From Cavia porcellus (taxonomy: Eukaryota; Chordata; Mammalia; Rodentia; Caviidae), in the NCBI RefSeq assembly GCF_034190915.1, contig NW_026947506.1:30571248-30635247 (forward strand): DNA of 64,000 nt. The letters are read 5' to 3'. Both the position numbers and the translations under genes were made by a program. Positions 37,104 through 49,190 of this stretch are shown here, in pieces. Every line of letters starts with the position of its first letter. Position 1 is the stretch's first letter. The notes beneath the pieces were generated by a model, which saw only the letters and a list, made by a program, of their open reading frames with translations, was not told the origin of the DNA and did no database searches.

Positions 37104-40100
37104 ATGCAACAGCAGAGAGATAAGAATCCTACAATTAACCAACATTTAACAGTAATAACCATTAATGTAAATGGTCTCAATGCACCAATCAAAAGAAACA
37201 GACTAGCAGAATGGATCAAGAAACAAAATCCAACCATATGCTGTTTACAGGAAACCCATCTAACCCAGAAGGATACTCACAGACTGAAAGTCAAAGGATG
37301 GAAAACAATTCTTCATGCAGCAGGAATCCAAAAAAAGGCAGGAGTAGCCATTCTGTTTGCAGACAACGTGAACTTTAAACCAACAATGACCATAAAGGAT
37401 AAAGAAGGTCACTACATACTCGTAAGGGGAAAACTCCAAGGGGAAGAGATAACTATCTTAAATATATATGCACCAAACTCCAGAGCGCCCAGTTATATAA
37501 AACAATTATTAACAGAAATGAAAACTCAAATTATCAGTAACACAATTGTAACAGGAGACCTTAATACGCCATTGACACCAAGGGACAGATCGACCAGACA
37601 GAAAATGAGTAAAGAAATAACAGAACTGAATCATACCTGTGAACAAATGGGTTTGATAGACATATACAGAATGTTCCACCCAACAACATCAGAATACACA
37701 TTCTTCTCAGCAGTACATGGATCATTTTCTAAAATAGACCATATATTAGCTCATAGAACATATTTAAACAAGTGCAAAAGAGCTGAAATCATCCCTTGCA
37801 TGTTATCGGATCACAGCACTCTGAAATTAGAAATTAACGATCAAAGATACTGCAAAAATCCCACAAACACATGGAAACTGAATAACACACTCTTGAGTAA
37901 TCAGTGGGTCACAGAAGAAATTAAAGAAGAAATCAAACAATACCTAAAAGAAAATGAAAATGCAGATACAACTTACCGGAATCTGTGGGATGCAATGAAA
38001 GCCGTCCTGAGAGGAAAATTTATTGCACTGAGTTCCCACATCAGGAAAACAGAATGAATACAAATAAATAACTTGATGCTACACCTCAAACAGCTAGAAA
38101 AAAAAGAGCAAGTCAAGCCCAAAGCCAAAAGAAGCGAGGAAATTATAAAAATCAGAGCAGAAATCAATGCAATAGAGACTAAGAAAACAATCCAAAGGAT
38201 CAACAAATCAAAGAGTTGGTTCTTTGAAAGAATAAATAAAATCGATAAGCCCCTAGCCAACCTTATTAAAAAAAGGGAAGAAAAAGCTCAAATTCATGCA
38301 ATAAGAAATGAAAAAGGAGAAGTCACTACAGACCCAATAGAAATACAGAAGATCATCAACACCTATTTCGAAACCCTCTACTCTCAAAAGTTTGATAACA
38401 CAGAAGAAATAGACAGTTTCTTAGAAGCATATGAAGTGCCAAAGCTAGATCAAGAGGATGTAAAATTGTTGAATAACCCAATCTCGGTTACTGAAATTGA
38501 AAATGTAATTAAGTCCTTACCCACCAAGAAGAGCCCAGGCCCAGATGGATTCACTGCAGAATTCTACAAGAAATACAAAGAAGACCTAATGCCGACACTC
38601 CTCAAACTATTCAATGAAATTGAAAGGGAAGCAATCCTTCCTAAGTCATTCCTGGAAGCAAATATCACTCTAGTACCAAAACCTGAGAAAGACCCAACTA
38701 AAAAAGAGAACTATAGACTGATCTCCCTAATGAACACAGATGCAAAAATCCTCAATAAAATATTGGCAAATAGGATCCAGCAAATCATCAAGAAGATTAT
38801 ACACCATGACCAAGTGGGAATGCAAGGATGGTTCAACATACACAAATCAATAAATGTAATCCACCATATCAATAAAGCCAAAAATAAGAATCACATGATC
38901 ATTTCTATAGATGCAGAAAAAGCCTTCGATAAGGTCCAACATTTATTCATGATAAAAACTCTACAGAAAATTGGAATAGATGGTCTTTACCTCAATATAA
39001 TAAAGGCCATCTATGACAAACCAACAGCCAGCATCATACTAAATGGCCAAAAATTGAAAGCCTTTACTTTAAAATCAGGCACAAGACAAGGATGTCCATT
39101 ATCACCACTCCTATTTAATATAGTACTGGAAGTACTAGCCAGAGCAATTAGGCAAGAAAGAGAAATAAAAGGGGTAAAGATAGGAAAAGAAGAAGTTAAG
39201 TTGTCATTGTTTGCAGGTGACATGATACTCTACATAGAAGACCCCCTAAGCTCCATTGAAAGACTCTTAGATACAATAAATAAATTCAGTAATGTGGCTG
39301 GATACAAAATCAATACTCAGAAATCAATAGCATTCCTATACACAAACAACAAAACCACAGAGAGGGAAATAAGGGAAACTGGACTATTCACATTAGCAAG
39401 CAAAAAAATGAAATATTTAGGAATTACTCTTACGAAAGAAGTGAAAGACTTATACAGTGAAAACTATATTACACTGAAAAAGGAAATTGAAGATGATCTC
39501 AGAAAATGGAAAGACATCCCTTGCTCATGGATAGGAAGAACAAACATTGTGAAGATGGCCATTCTCCCAAAACTCTTATACAGATTCAATGCAATCCCAA
39601 TAGAAATACCATCAACATACCTTATAGATCTAGAGAAATCACTCCTAAATTTCATCTGGAACCAGAAGAGACCTAGAATCGCAAAAGCAATTCTAAGCAG
39701 CAAAGACAAAGCAGGAGGCATCACAATCCCTGACTTGAAATTATACTACAAAGCAACAGTAGTAAAATCAACATGGTATTGGAATCAAAACAGAGCTGAA
39801 GATCAATGGAATAGATTAGAAGATACAACCACAACTACAAACACACTCAACCACCTTATCTTTGATAAAGGAGCCAAGCAGGTTCACTGGAAGAACGACA
39901 GTCTCTTTAATAAATGGTGCTGGAAAAACTGGCTCTCCATTTGCCGAAAACTAAAGCTAGACCCATGTCTATCACCATGTACTAAATTAAAATCTAAATG
40001 GGTCAAAGATCTGAATATTAAAACAGAAACGCTAAATCTATTGGAAGACAAATTGGGTAGAAACCTTGGAGACATAGGAGTAGGTAGAGAATTCATGAAT

Positions 40101-40931
40101 AGGACTCAAACTGCACGGGAAATACTTCCCAGAATCAATAACTGAGACCACTTCTTATTAAAAAGTTTTTGCATGTCAAAAGAAATCTCCAGCATAGTGA
40201 AAAGAAAACCCACAAACTGGGAAAAGATTTTAGTGAACTCTCTCTCAGACAAGGGACTCTTGTCTAAAACATATAAAGAATTAAAAAAACTCAGACCTCC
40301 AAAATTCAAAGATCCAATCCAAAAATGGGCATCTGAGATGAATACGCAATTCTCAGATGAAGAAATGCAAATGGCAAATAAATACATGAAAAAATGCTCA
40401 TCATCATTGGTCATTAGAGAAATGCAAATTAAAACCACACTGAGATACCATCTCACTCCTGAAAGAATGGCCAGGATCAAGAAAACCAACAACAACAAAT
40501 GCTGGAGAGGCTGTGGGGAAAAAGGAACTCTCCTGCACTGTTGGTGGGAGTGTAGACTGGTACAGCCTTTGTGGAGGTCTGTCTGGAGGTTTCTCAAAAA
40601 GTTGGGATTGGAAATCCCATTTATTCCAGCTATTCCACTTCTAGGCATATTCCCAGAAGAACTGAAAGCATCATACCACAGGGATATATGTGCACCTATG
40701 TTTATAGCAGCACAATTTGTAATCGCCAGATCTTGGAAACAACCCAAGTGTCCATCAACTGAGGAATGGATAAAAAAGTTGTGGTATTTCTATACAATGG
40801 AGTATTATTCAGCTATAAAGAAGGATTGCATTGAGATATTTATCAATAAATGGGCGCAGCTTGAGACCATACTCATAAGTGAAATAAATCAATCTCGCAT
40901 GTATGAATACCGAATAGTTTCCCTAATGTAA
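37104..40931 (+). pseudogene. L1 ORF2 (endonuclease-reverse transcriptase), inactivated
   Basis: One frame of 1,275 codons, full length for the family, broken only by TGA at 38,055 (codon 318) and TGA at 40,143 (codon 1,014). The endonuclease keeps its expected key residues: Asn near 21 (INVNGLN), Glu50 (QETH), the GDLNTPL Asp/Asn near 152-154, KIDHI Asp and SDHS His. The reverse transcriptase has [24 protein letters not shown] and [13 protein letters not shown]. Its FADD catalytic motif reads FAGD, however, with GGT at 39,216-39,218 (codon 705), losing a metal-binding Asp. The C-terminal Cys-rich part (KCWRGCGEKGTLLHCWWEC) is intact. The first stop lies where relatives have Arg, consistent with CGA decay to TGA. 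The protein as encoded cannot support reverse transcription. Confidence 0.95.
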
Positions 40932-41990
40932 GTAATGATTCAAATATATAAAAATATGTGATAATCATGATTCCCCATTATGTGGCCTTGAAGCCTTATA
41001 AAATTTTCACTTATTAATTAGAAAGAAGGCTTTATTCTGGGCTTTTTGATATGGAAATATTTGAAGCTATAGTATATGAAGTTTTATCCAAATATTTTAA
41101 GGAAAAAGACAGACACTATGGTAACTACTATTCTTTAAAAAATTATTTAGCTATTTCTTATGTTGATTTTAATTAAGGGAAAAATTTAAAAAATTAGGAT
41201 ATATAGTAGTAACTCTTTTTGATCTCCTATTAACTTGTTTTGAAGTCCTGTAATACTCCCAAGATCTTGTTTTGACTGATTAGACTCTGTTCCATTCTGT
41301 GCGATAGTAGCAAGTCTGAAGGTATAGGCAACTAATTTGAAGGCAATAAGATTCACAAAGATGCCCATTCTGGTTTGACTATTGTCTCCTTTGGAAGTCC
41401 TGTAATGTTCACAATGCCTAAGTTTTATTGGTCTTGTTCTCCACTGTTTTGTCCGGCTTTATAATATCTAATGAGATAGACAATTCCTTTTAAGGAAACA
41501 AGAGACAATGTTGATAACCATTGTTGATGACCTTGTACTCTGTTCTACATCATGTGCTATGTCTATCCTTGGTTTTGACTTACAGATTTGTTTTGCCATA
41601 TTTGACTTTATTCTCTCCCCCCCAAAAAAGTAATAAGAACTAAGGAGTAATAAAATCCAAAATGTGTAAATTTTGTTGTAAAAAAGAGAGGGAGGGAAAA
41701 AAAAAGAGCTCTAATGGATATAACAGCAAGTGTGTTTAGGGATGTTAAACAGCTGACTATATTAATGTTTTTGGATCATTGAACACAGCTGTTTGCAGTC
41801 TCTCTGTTTGAATGTCTACTTTGTATTCTTTGATACTGTGATTTGAGCAACTATTTCCAAGATGATAATATGTAATCTATTAACAGGTGATTTCTTACTG
41901 TTATGTTTTTTTTCGTAGTTCTGTATTATGTGTAACCTTACACTGCTTTGTTTTGTTTTGTTTTTCTCTTTTTCCTCTTAACTAAAAAAA
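40932..41990 (+). other. L1 3' UTR
   Basis: AT-rich 3' UTR containing 'tctctcccccccaaaaaag' and 'tttgcagtctctctgtttg'. It ends in about eight A's before the right target duplication. The other L1 fragments in the window (23,150; 29,431; 30,746; and minus-strand pieces at 46,885 and 50,385) can be aligned to it. Confidence 0.9.
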
Positions 41991-42006
41991 AATTTTATAC
42001 ATGACA
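41991..42006. repeat. 16-bp target-site duplication, right
   Basis: Right copy of 'aattttatacatgaca', followed by 'caatcctacttatc'. That continuation matches the paralogue just after 54,312 ('catcctacttattg'). Confidence 0.9.
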
Positions 42007-42049
42007 CAATCCTACTTATCATTACTATCATGAATTAAGTTTCTATTTC

Positions 42050-42140
42050 TTTTCTTTTTTCTGGTACTGGGGATAGAACTCATGACCTCACAGTTGCCAG
42101 GCAGGCACTTATTCTGCTGAGCTAAATCCCCAGCTCTGAA
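42050..42140 (-). mobile_element. ID-type SINE, minus strand
   Basis: Plus-strand text 'ctggtactggggatagaac' to 'gagctaaatccccagctc' is a reversed ID element. It is absent at the matching place of the paralogue (about 54,340), so it inserted after the duplication. Confidence 0.88.
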
Positions 42141-42219
42141 GTTACACTTCTAAAAGCAAATGGATCTTTTTTTAATGATACTGAAATAACAGGGGCCTTG
42201 TAACTGAATAACATCCAAC

Positions 42220-42350
42220 CTAAGTTGTATAATTTTATTTAGAGACAGGATGTCCCTAAATCACTAGATCCTGCAGAGTGGCTTCAAGTTTTGATCTTCC
42301 TTTGCCAGCCCCATAGAGGACTGGACTTACAGGCATGCAACACCAAACAA
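42220..42350 (-). mobile_element. Old B1-like SINE, minus strand
   Basis: 'attttatttagagacaggatg' followed by 'ccagccccatagaggactgg' is a reversed, decayed B1-like element. It is shared with the paralogue (54,435-54,560). Confidence 0.65.
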
Positions 42351-42767
42351 ACTTTAATCACAATACACTGCTCCTCTCTTTCAACACATTTCTTCACCCT
42401 TCTGAGAATTATAAGATAAAAACCAATAGAGACATTGCTCCACATTCACAGTTTAATAAGTAAACTTCAATAAGTAAAATAACTCAGTCTTCTGAGAGGT
42501 GTTGTGCTGTGTTTTGGTTTGATTGTAGTACTGAGGACAGAATACAGGACTTTGGGAATGTGAGCACATGCTCTGCCACTGACCTATACCCCATCACACC
42601 AAAGGGGGTTTCTGTAAGGTTTCAACCACTGGTTCTCAAGAGCGACTCATGCAAAATCTTCCAGAGCATGTCTCAAGCATGTCTGGCCCTCAGGACAAGT
42701 AAAGCTGATTTTCTTACTCATGAAAAAGCATCAAGAGAAGAAATTTACTTCACCTAATATTTGTCCT

Positions 42768-42835
42768 CGAGCCAGGGATAGAGCTCAGTGGCATAGCACC
42801 TAAGTTTCATTTCGTGGTATCCAAAAAACAAATCA
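42768..42835 (+). mobile_element. ID-type SINE
   Basis: 'ccagggatagagctcagtgg' to 'ttcgtggtatccaaaaaac' is an ID element with an A-rich tail. The paralogue (near 54,975) lacks it. Confidence 0.82.
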
Positions 42836-43439
42836 AAACAACAAAAAAGCAAAATGGAAAAAAAAAACCTGATAGTATTTGTCCTGTAAGTTTTTCCTCA
42901 AATCTCCAATGCAACTGTTCCTTATCCTACATTCCACTAGATGGTGCATCACATGTGGCCAGAATCAAAGCTCATCCTCACTTCAGCATGGCGAACAACA
43001 CCAGGGGTGCACAAGCTTGGGATCCACTGCTTCACACCAGATGTCCAGGGCTCAGCGACCTCAGTTCGCCCCAGGCATGTGATACTGCAATGTGGAAGGC
43101 AGACATGAGTTCTGCAGAACAAAGTTCAAAACCTTTCTGCCAGGCTGTTTTCCCCAGTGAAAGCCCAGACAACATAGGCCTTTACAGGTGTCAGCTCAAT
43201 AGCCTAGCACTATATGAGTGCATCCACAATTAGCACCATGGTTGCCCTAGAACCTGGTCACACAATGCATTTATAATGTATCCACCATCTTGTTATGGGC
43301 ACAGTAGGCCCGCTAATGAATCATGTGCACTATGTAGTAGCATCAGAAACCAGAAATAGGAACCCTGATACAGGAATGACCTATTGTTAACACATATTCT
43401 GGTTTTTTCTAGGAATAATCATAGAAAAACTATCCAAAA

Positions 43440-43625
43440 ACTTGACTCCACTCTAGACATGGTATCACACATTGGAATTTCAGATAGTGAGGGTGTTGAG
43501 CCAGTGATTGTATGTTTGATCCCAGCCTGTTCAACACAGAATGACCAAAAAAATAGATAAATAAAAAGAAAACATGTCTAGGTTTCTAGCTCAATGGACA
43601 GAGAGCAAGTATGTGTTCACACTCA
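43440..43625 (+). mobile_element. Old B1-ID SINE
   Basis: Decayed composite: 'gaccccagcctg'-like core ('gatcccagcctgttcaacac'), an A-rich linker, then an ID-like tail. It is shared with 55,555-55,790. Confidence 0.6.
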
Positions 43626-43829
43626 AGAAGCAGAGATGGACATGAGAAAATGTTTTAGTGCATTTCACAAAGGAGCCTCCAGATTCTTAAGTAAACAGCT
43701 GGTATGCTGTTGGTATAACTGCCTAAAAATGCTTTCTGAAGGAATACTTTTATACTTTTTTTAGATGCACTTCTATCACTAGGTATATTCTAAGACCTCA
43801 CATTATAGTAGAGCCAAAAGGCTCTGAGC

Positions 43830-44230
43830 ACATCAGGGATGTGTGGAGCTCTATAAAAGCAGGAGGTCACTACAGTCTCCTGTGTTTTCAACATCTCAGG
43901 CAGGATTAGACCCTTGTACAAAGTTCTGCCTCTCGCGGGCAGTAGTGGAGTCCTGGACAATGAGATGGTGAGCAATTCTCCCGCACCCTTATCCACTCAG
44001 ATGTGTAAAGCCCTCAGAAGAATACGAAGATTTTAGCTACTTGTAGAGAGACTCCCCCCCACCATGACCTGATCTTTTCAGCTACTTGTGGAGACAAGCA
44101 GGAGGTGAGCTCAGTCTTGACTTTACCATCTCAACACCGTGCAGGTCTATAAAAAAGTATCTGGTCAGAGGGACCACATATCCTGATGTACCTCCCAAGA
44201 GCCACATAAATGTGGACACATAAGTTTCAA
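43830..44230. repeat. Satellite-like units
   Basis: 'cacatcagggatgtgtggag', 'ccctcagaagaat' and 'aatgagatggtgagcaattc' are recognisable as decayed 60-base satellite units. Counterpart at 55,985-56,400. Confidence 0.6.
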
Positions 44231-44259
44231 GTTCAGATCCATCTGAAGAGAGAAGACTC

Positions 44260-45185
44260 ATGATAATTTTAAAAAGGTGACAGTGACTTTATTATAAACA
44301 TCCTCTTGTGGGATTTAGAGATAAGAGAACTAATGGGCAAAAACAGGAGGTCTTATTTTCATGTGTACACTGGTTCAACTGATCAATTGAAAATGACTGA
44401 GCAAAGGACAGAGAACAGGGTCAAGTTTTTACACATTTGGTCAAGGGATTTGTGGTCATGAGTATGGAACTGATGGGCAGGCAGAAGAACAAAGGCAGTT
44501 TGTCAAGCTGTCACAGCTTGGTGTCTTAGTCACCATGAACAGAGATAACAGGATGCTATGACAAAAAGGAAATTATAAAATTTCATTAACAGGAAAAAAA
44601 GACACAGTTTTATTTCAAGCATTGATGGTTTCTGTAAAAGTATTTAATGATGGCATCACCATAAGAATGATTTACTCTGCTATGGGGATTGAGGCCCTAT
44701 TGGGCAGAGAGAAAACTACAACAAAAGTGAAAAGGGTCTATGTGGTTGTAACTCTTTGACCCTCAAACTTCTGCCCTACATTGACTGGTCAGCCTCTGGA
44801 ATGACCAGAGCAGGGCTGTCGATCCTGATGTTCCTGCTGTGGGTCAGCTTCCGGTGTAACTAGAGCAGGGCTGTCATCATCCCTGAGGATTGCATCTCCC
44901 AAAGAATCAGAGTGTGTGGTTGGTCTGGATCCGGTCACCTGGTCCCTTTCTCTTGAACAGTTGGATTTAGGTGGCTGTGGTAGGTCCAAAGCACAGCTCA
45001 TGCCAACTTTAATAGTAGTGAGGGAGAAAAACTACAGTGTAAGGCCCATCCCATATGGGCACTAGGTGGTAGGATCCTATCTTTTGACTCATACAGAGAC
45101 CCTGGGATTAAAAGTATGAATTAGGTGTGTTAAGCTGATGGAGACATTTTTCTGAATGCAGCTATGGATACTTTGCACGGCTATT
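44260..45185 (-). pseudogene. Endogenous retroviral 3' fragment
   Basis: Aligns to 56,430-57,390, the 3' part of the larger provirus. Both copies, read on the minus strand, give a decayed integrase C-terminal region near 45,110-44,990 (counterpart 57,290-57,170, with PHTVISSIHTTVKVAS). After that comes a non-coding stretch that could contain env remnant or LTR. I cannot place LTR ends. The fragment stops at about 45,185, where an ID SINE and then satellite begin. Confidence 0.5.
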
Positions 45186-45204
45186 CTCAAAGACTGGATT
45201 TGTG

Positions 45205-45286
45205 GGCACAGGATTTAACTCAGTGGCATAAGCACCTGTCAGGCAAGTGCAAGGTCATGAGTTCAATCTCCGGTACCAAGGTGGTT
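45205..45286 (+). mobile_element. ID-type SINE at a rearrangement junction
   Basis: 'ggcacaggatttaactcagt' to 'gagttcaatctccggtacc' is an ID element. It lies exactly between the retroviral fragment and the satellite that matches 2,000-2,620. Confidence 0.85.
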
Positions 45287-46092
45287 GTCCCCTGAAGAGA
45301 ATTCAAAAGCTGGCTGCAGATGGGGCCCTCTTTATGACAAATGTGAGCAAGGCTTCTTGCATCACCCTGAGCTACAGAAGTGTAGAAAACCTGTACACTA
45401 TGGACTTGACCTCAACACCAAGCATGGCCCAACAACTAAGACTTGTCTCATGACTTATGCAGTATCAATGTCAATCCACCCACCTGCCACCTGCCCAGGG
45501 GGTGGAGTCCATGACAGGGTTGTGAGCAGACACACTCCTCTCCCATCCGGCCCTGTGTGTAGCACTGCTCACCACAGATGTCAGCAGGGCCACTCCACTA
45601 TGTCTTGATGACCTCAGGTACTGCTGGAGCCCTGAAGAATGTGGAAGTGCTTACAGATCCTCCATCTCCTGAGCAGCATTGTTTTGTGTGTCTCTTACAA
45701 GGTCAACTAGAAAAGAACCCACACATGGCATGTGTGTCGCCGTCCTTATGGAACAGTATACAAAGAGGAATCAACAAGTGGCGCCTCTTTTCTGAACCAA
45801 GGTTGACCTGTGGAAAAGCTCTACCACGTTGGTGTGACCAGCAAAACTCAACACAAGATGATCAGCTCTCAAGAGTCTGCAGCCCTCCTCCACATCAGTG
45901 TGAACAAGGCTACCCCATGTCTTCAGTTCTGGGGGGAAACCTTTGCATCTGGACTGCGACAGAGCCACACTCTGTCCTGATAACCACAAGCCTGTTTGAA
46001 ACCCAAAAAGAGCAGAATGTGAGCAGAGACTTTGGTGGCCAGACATCCACAGGCAACTGGAAAACCCTGGACAAGGCGGATGTGAGCAGACC
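45287..46092. repeat. Satellite block preceding module D
   Basis: Matches part of the higher-order unit: 'cttgatgacctcagg(t/c)actgc' at 45,604 and 2,290, followed in both by 'gaatgtggaagtg'. Open frames here are not shared between copies. Confidence 0.75.
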
Positions 46093-46884
46093 AGTTTTTT
46101 TTTTTTTTAAAGCCAGTCAAATTTAGCAGTGGGGGGGTGGTATACCACCTTTAGTGACACTAATGTTAATAAGTTCTGCTAACCCACTGCCATCGGACCA
46201 GCAGCAAAGCAAACCAGTTTTGAAATGTAAGTATGAAAGGAAAAAATAAAAATAAAAGGGTGTTCACCGCAGTATCAAATTTTAAAATGTACCTGGGCTT
46301 CCTCTGCCCTCGGGCCTTGTGCAGCCTCCAGCCTCCTGTGCCACTGGGAGCAGTTGCACTGGCCCCCATCAGGTACCTCATCCATCTCCAATTCTTGCCA
46401 ACAGCTAGGAAAGAGGACCAATTGCCTTTATTAAACATGCACTAATTCCAATTAAGCTGTTGCCACCTTTTCATGAGAGGAGAAAACAAGACCACTAACA
46501 GGTGCTCTTAAGTGTGAGGGGCAACTAACAGAACGGGTGTGTATTTGCAGACATCAGCTTGGCACAACATGTGCCCCTTCAGGCACTGTAGGAACAACTG
46601 GGAGATCTCAGAGGGTGCACTCCACCAAAGGTGTGCAACCCACACAGGCCGGGCAGCACCACACAGAAGTTTGTGAGCAGACTCCCCATGCCACGGCGAG
46701 ACCCCTACAAAGGTCAGATGGAAAATCAGGCAGTGAAGAGCCAGGGTGTGGCCTTGACCTTGAAGAGACACATTCTTGCACAAACACAGAAATTTCTGGT
46801 TTTAAAGATAACATGACTTATTTCCTCAATTGTGACTAAGAAGCAGATTTCTATGTTCCTAACTTGAACTCTTCTGAGATATCT

Positions 46885-47225
46885 CAATGTCTTTTTAAAA
46901 TTTTTAAAAATTTTTATTTAAAAGGGGGTAAAATTAAACAAAACAAAACGGAACAAAACAGGACAGAAGAAAGCAATGTGAGAGATATAAATTTCAAAGC
47001 TAGACCACCTGAGGTTTTCACTATCTATCATATCATCCTTGTTTTCTTCCAAATAGTTGTCCATGTCTTCACATACAGAAAATTCATACAAAACAACATA
47101 GTGTAAAACTGATCTGAACAGAATGAGGAAGGCATTTTAGGTCTTCAAAACCAGACAATAGGGAAGTCACTAATGGCTGTTGTAGAGTCCTTCATTCTCT
47201 TCAAAATAGCTGTATATACTTTCCT
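46885..47225 (-). mobile_element. 5'-truncated L1 3' end, minus strand
   Basis: Begins with 'tttttatttaaaagggggtaa' and 'aaacaaaacaaaac', the reverse of the L1 terminal 'gttttgttttg' and 'aaataaaaa' end. It then continues with reversed 3' UTR-like text (47,030-47,060). It is absent from copies A and B. Confidence 0.7.
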
Positions 47226-47410
47226 CCCAGCATTCCAGGTCCCAGCATGATGCCAGTTCCCAGTAATGCTGGTGGCTCCCGTCCTGGGCTGCCAGATCCT
47301 GCCATGCTCACAGCCGCTCATGGTGGTGGTAGGGGGTTGCTTGGTTTCCCAGCACTCCAGGTCCTAGCATGGCAGTAAATGACAGTGGCTCCCCTCCCAG
47401 AACTATGGTA
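47226..47410. repeat. Low-complexity GC-richer stretch
   Basis: Contains two imperfect repeats around 'cccagcattccaggtcccag' and 'cccagcactccaggtcctag', about 125 bases apart. No gene or named repeat was recognised. It occupies the place of the A1 promoter-like segment. Confidence 0.45.
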
Positions 47411-47679
47411 TCTAATTACAAAAAGGGCAGATGTTAAAAAAAATAACACATAGATTAGAGACTGTTACAATAGTGCTTGTCACCTTTTAAAGCATCACCA
47501 GCATTACACAGTTCACTGACACACAGAGGCAGCGAAGATCTGTCTGCAGGGCTCCAGTTCAGGACCTTAGTTTGTCTCCTCCAGGTAGGGAAGGGCTATG
47601 GGGCAGCCCAAGGTCACTGACTGTGACAGCAGTGCATGAGCAAAGGACAACCCTTTGTTTCATCTTCAGCACTTACATA

Positions 47680-47930
47680 CCATAATGTAGTTCGGCTGGT
47701 GGGCAAGCCTGTACTCCTAGCTACTCTGGAGGGTGAAGCAGCAGGATGGCAAGTTCAAGCCCTGCCTGGGCAGTTTACTGAGATCTTGTCTCATAGTAAC
47801 AATGATAAGACAAATAAATAATTTAATAGATACAAGATCTAGGAATGATAGCCACAATAGCTAGGAATGTAGCTCATGCTGGCATGTGTGAGGCCCTGAC
47901 TTCAACCTTCAACACTGAAAAAGGAAAGAA
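47680..47930 (+). mobile_element. Old B1-ID SINE (D counterpart)
   Basis: Counterpart of 11,790-12,005: 'gcaagttcaagccctgcctg', 'gagatcttgtctcatagtaac', then an ID-like tail ('ggaatgtagctcatgctggc'). Confidence 0.72.
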
Positions 47931-49130
47931 TTCTTGGCTCCTTCCTCAGATAAAAAAGAAGGAAAAGAGAGAAAATCAAAGTGTGGTTTATGGCCTAACA
48001 GTGGTGCTTTAGTGGTAAAATATCATGAAGCCATAATCACAAGAAAAGCAAGCCTAGGACCGTCACCCTCACATTTAGGGCCATTTTCATTCAGGGATTT
48101 GTGGGTTCTGAAAGAAGCGGCTGAGAATTTGAAATCCTGCACAGAGATTGTAACTAGTTTGGGGGTCATTGGACAGGAGAATAGGACCGCATCCTATGAG
48201 TCATAGGAAAGATGGATTAAGGGGGTCTACTTTAAACTGGAAGTAGACCACCCCTGAGGAACTTCATGAAGTTCAGCCCAGACTCTGAAATTACATTTAT
48301 ATGAGTCAGAATTTATTAGTGGTACCAAAGCCAGCTGAGTGAAGAAAAGGCAGATTTTAGGAGATATTACAGGCCTCAAACTATTATTGATTATGGATTA
48401 CACCCAGGAGGCATAGAAATTAGCTGTGTATGTAAGAAGACAACAATTTTTTTGTGAGATAAAGATCTCACTGTATGGTCCATACTGGCTGTGATATCAG
48501 TATGTAGGGCCGTCTGGCTTCCAACATAAGATCTGCCTGCCTCAGCCTGTCAAGTGCTAAGAATACACATTTGTGTCAGCACACTGGGTGAAGAGAATAC
48601 TACAAAAATTCAGGGAAAACCATTTAGGTTTTCATTGCACAGTGCATGGGTGACATATCCACCCCTTCTGAAACACTGCTTTAGTGGGTCATGAGGGGTA
48701 GTTTCAGTCACTTGCCAATATAAGGTCCAATTCTCAGGGTCTCAGTGTCTGTAGGGCCAGTGGCACATGACTCTCCTTACATAGCCTGTGATTTTGTACA
48801 GTAGGAAGGCTAGTTTCACTCCACAACCTGAGGGCTCTTGTATCTCTCTCTTGCACACTGGTTATTCTGAAAGCAGGACAGTCAGAATTACAGATATGAC
48901 CTGCTGCAGAACTTTCTCTTGTGTGCACCTGACTCAGAATTCAAAGCCAGCTAGATGTGGTGATGCATAACCATCAATGCAAGATGAAGCAGGAGATGGC
49001 AAGTTCAAACCAGTGTGGGAAACTTCACAAGAACTGTCTGCTGGAGGTGCATGTCAACACTCACATGGGTTCAATCCCTGATATTGAAACCATTCAACTA
49101 ATCACATGTCTTAGCATCCCAATAAATTGT

Positions 49131-49190
49131 CATGTATAGGTGTATAGGAGGTCATGTATAGGTGTATAGGAGGTCATGTATAGGTGGTCA
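49131..49190. repeat. 22-bp minisatellite
   Basis: Two exact 22-base units beginning 'catgtataggtgtatagg' (49,131 and 49,153) are followed by partial units at 49,175 and 49,188. Module A has a single 'ggtcatgtattaggtgac' at the same place (about 13,213), so the expansion is specific to copy D. Confidence 0.93.

Larger units (their letters stand above)
34680..41990 (+). mobile_element. Full-length L1 LINE retrotransposon
   Basis: A complete element of 7.3 kb. In order it has eight and a part 123-bp promoter monomers, a unique 5' UTR, ORF1, ORF2, a 3' UTR and a very short A tail. It is bounded by a 16-bp target duplication, as expected for target-primed reverse transcription. The unoccupied site survives in the paralogous segment at 54,284-54,312. 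ORF1 is open. ORF2 has two stops and an active-site change, so the element is not autonomous. The intact 5' end and low damage suggest a relatively recent insertion. Confidence 0.97.
42007..44230. repeat. Paralogous segment, copy 1 (right part)
   Basis: Matches 54,310-56,400: 'catgtctggccctca' (42,678 and 54,896), 'gtggccagaatcaaagctc' (42,954 and 55,059) and 'gcagacatgagttctgc' (43,099 and 55,203). It contains SINEs listed separately and, at 43,830-44,230, satellite-like units. No gene is seen. Confidence 0.8.

Noticed and set aside
45578..46126. Plus-strand open frame of 182 codons
   Set aside because: It lies in satellite and ends in a T-rich tract. It is not conserved at 2,280-2,640 and has no recognisable domain.
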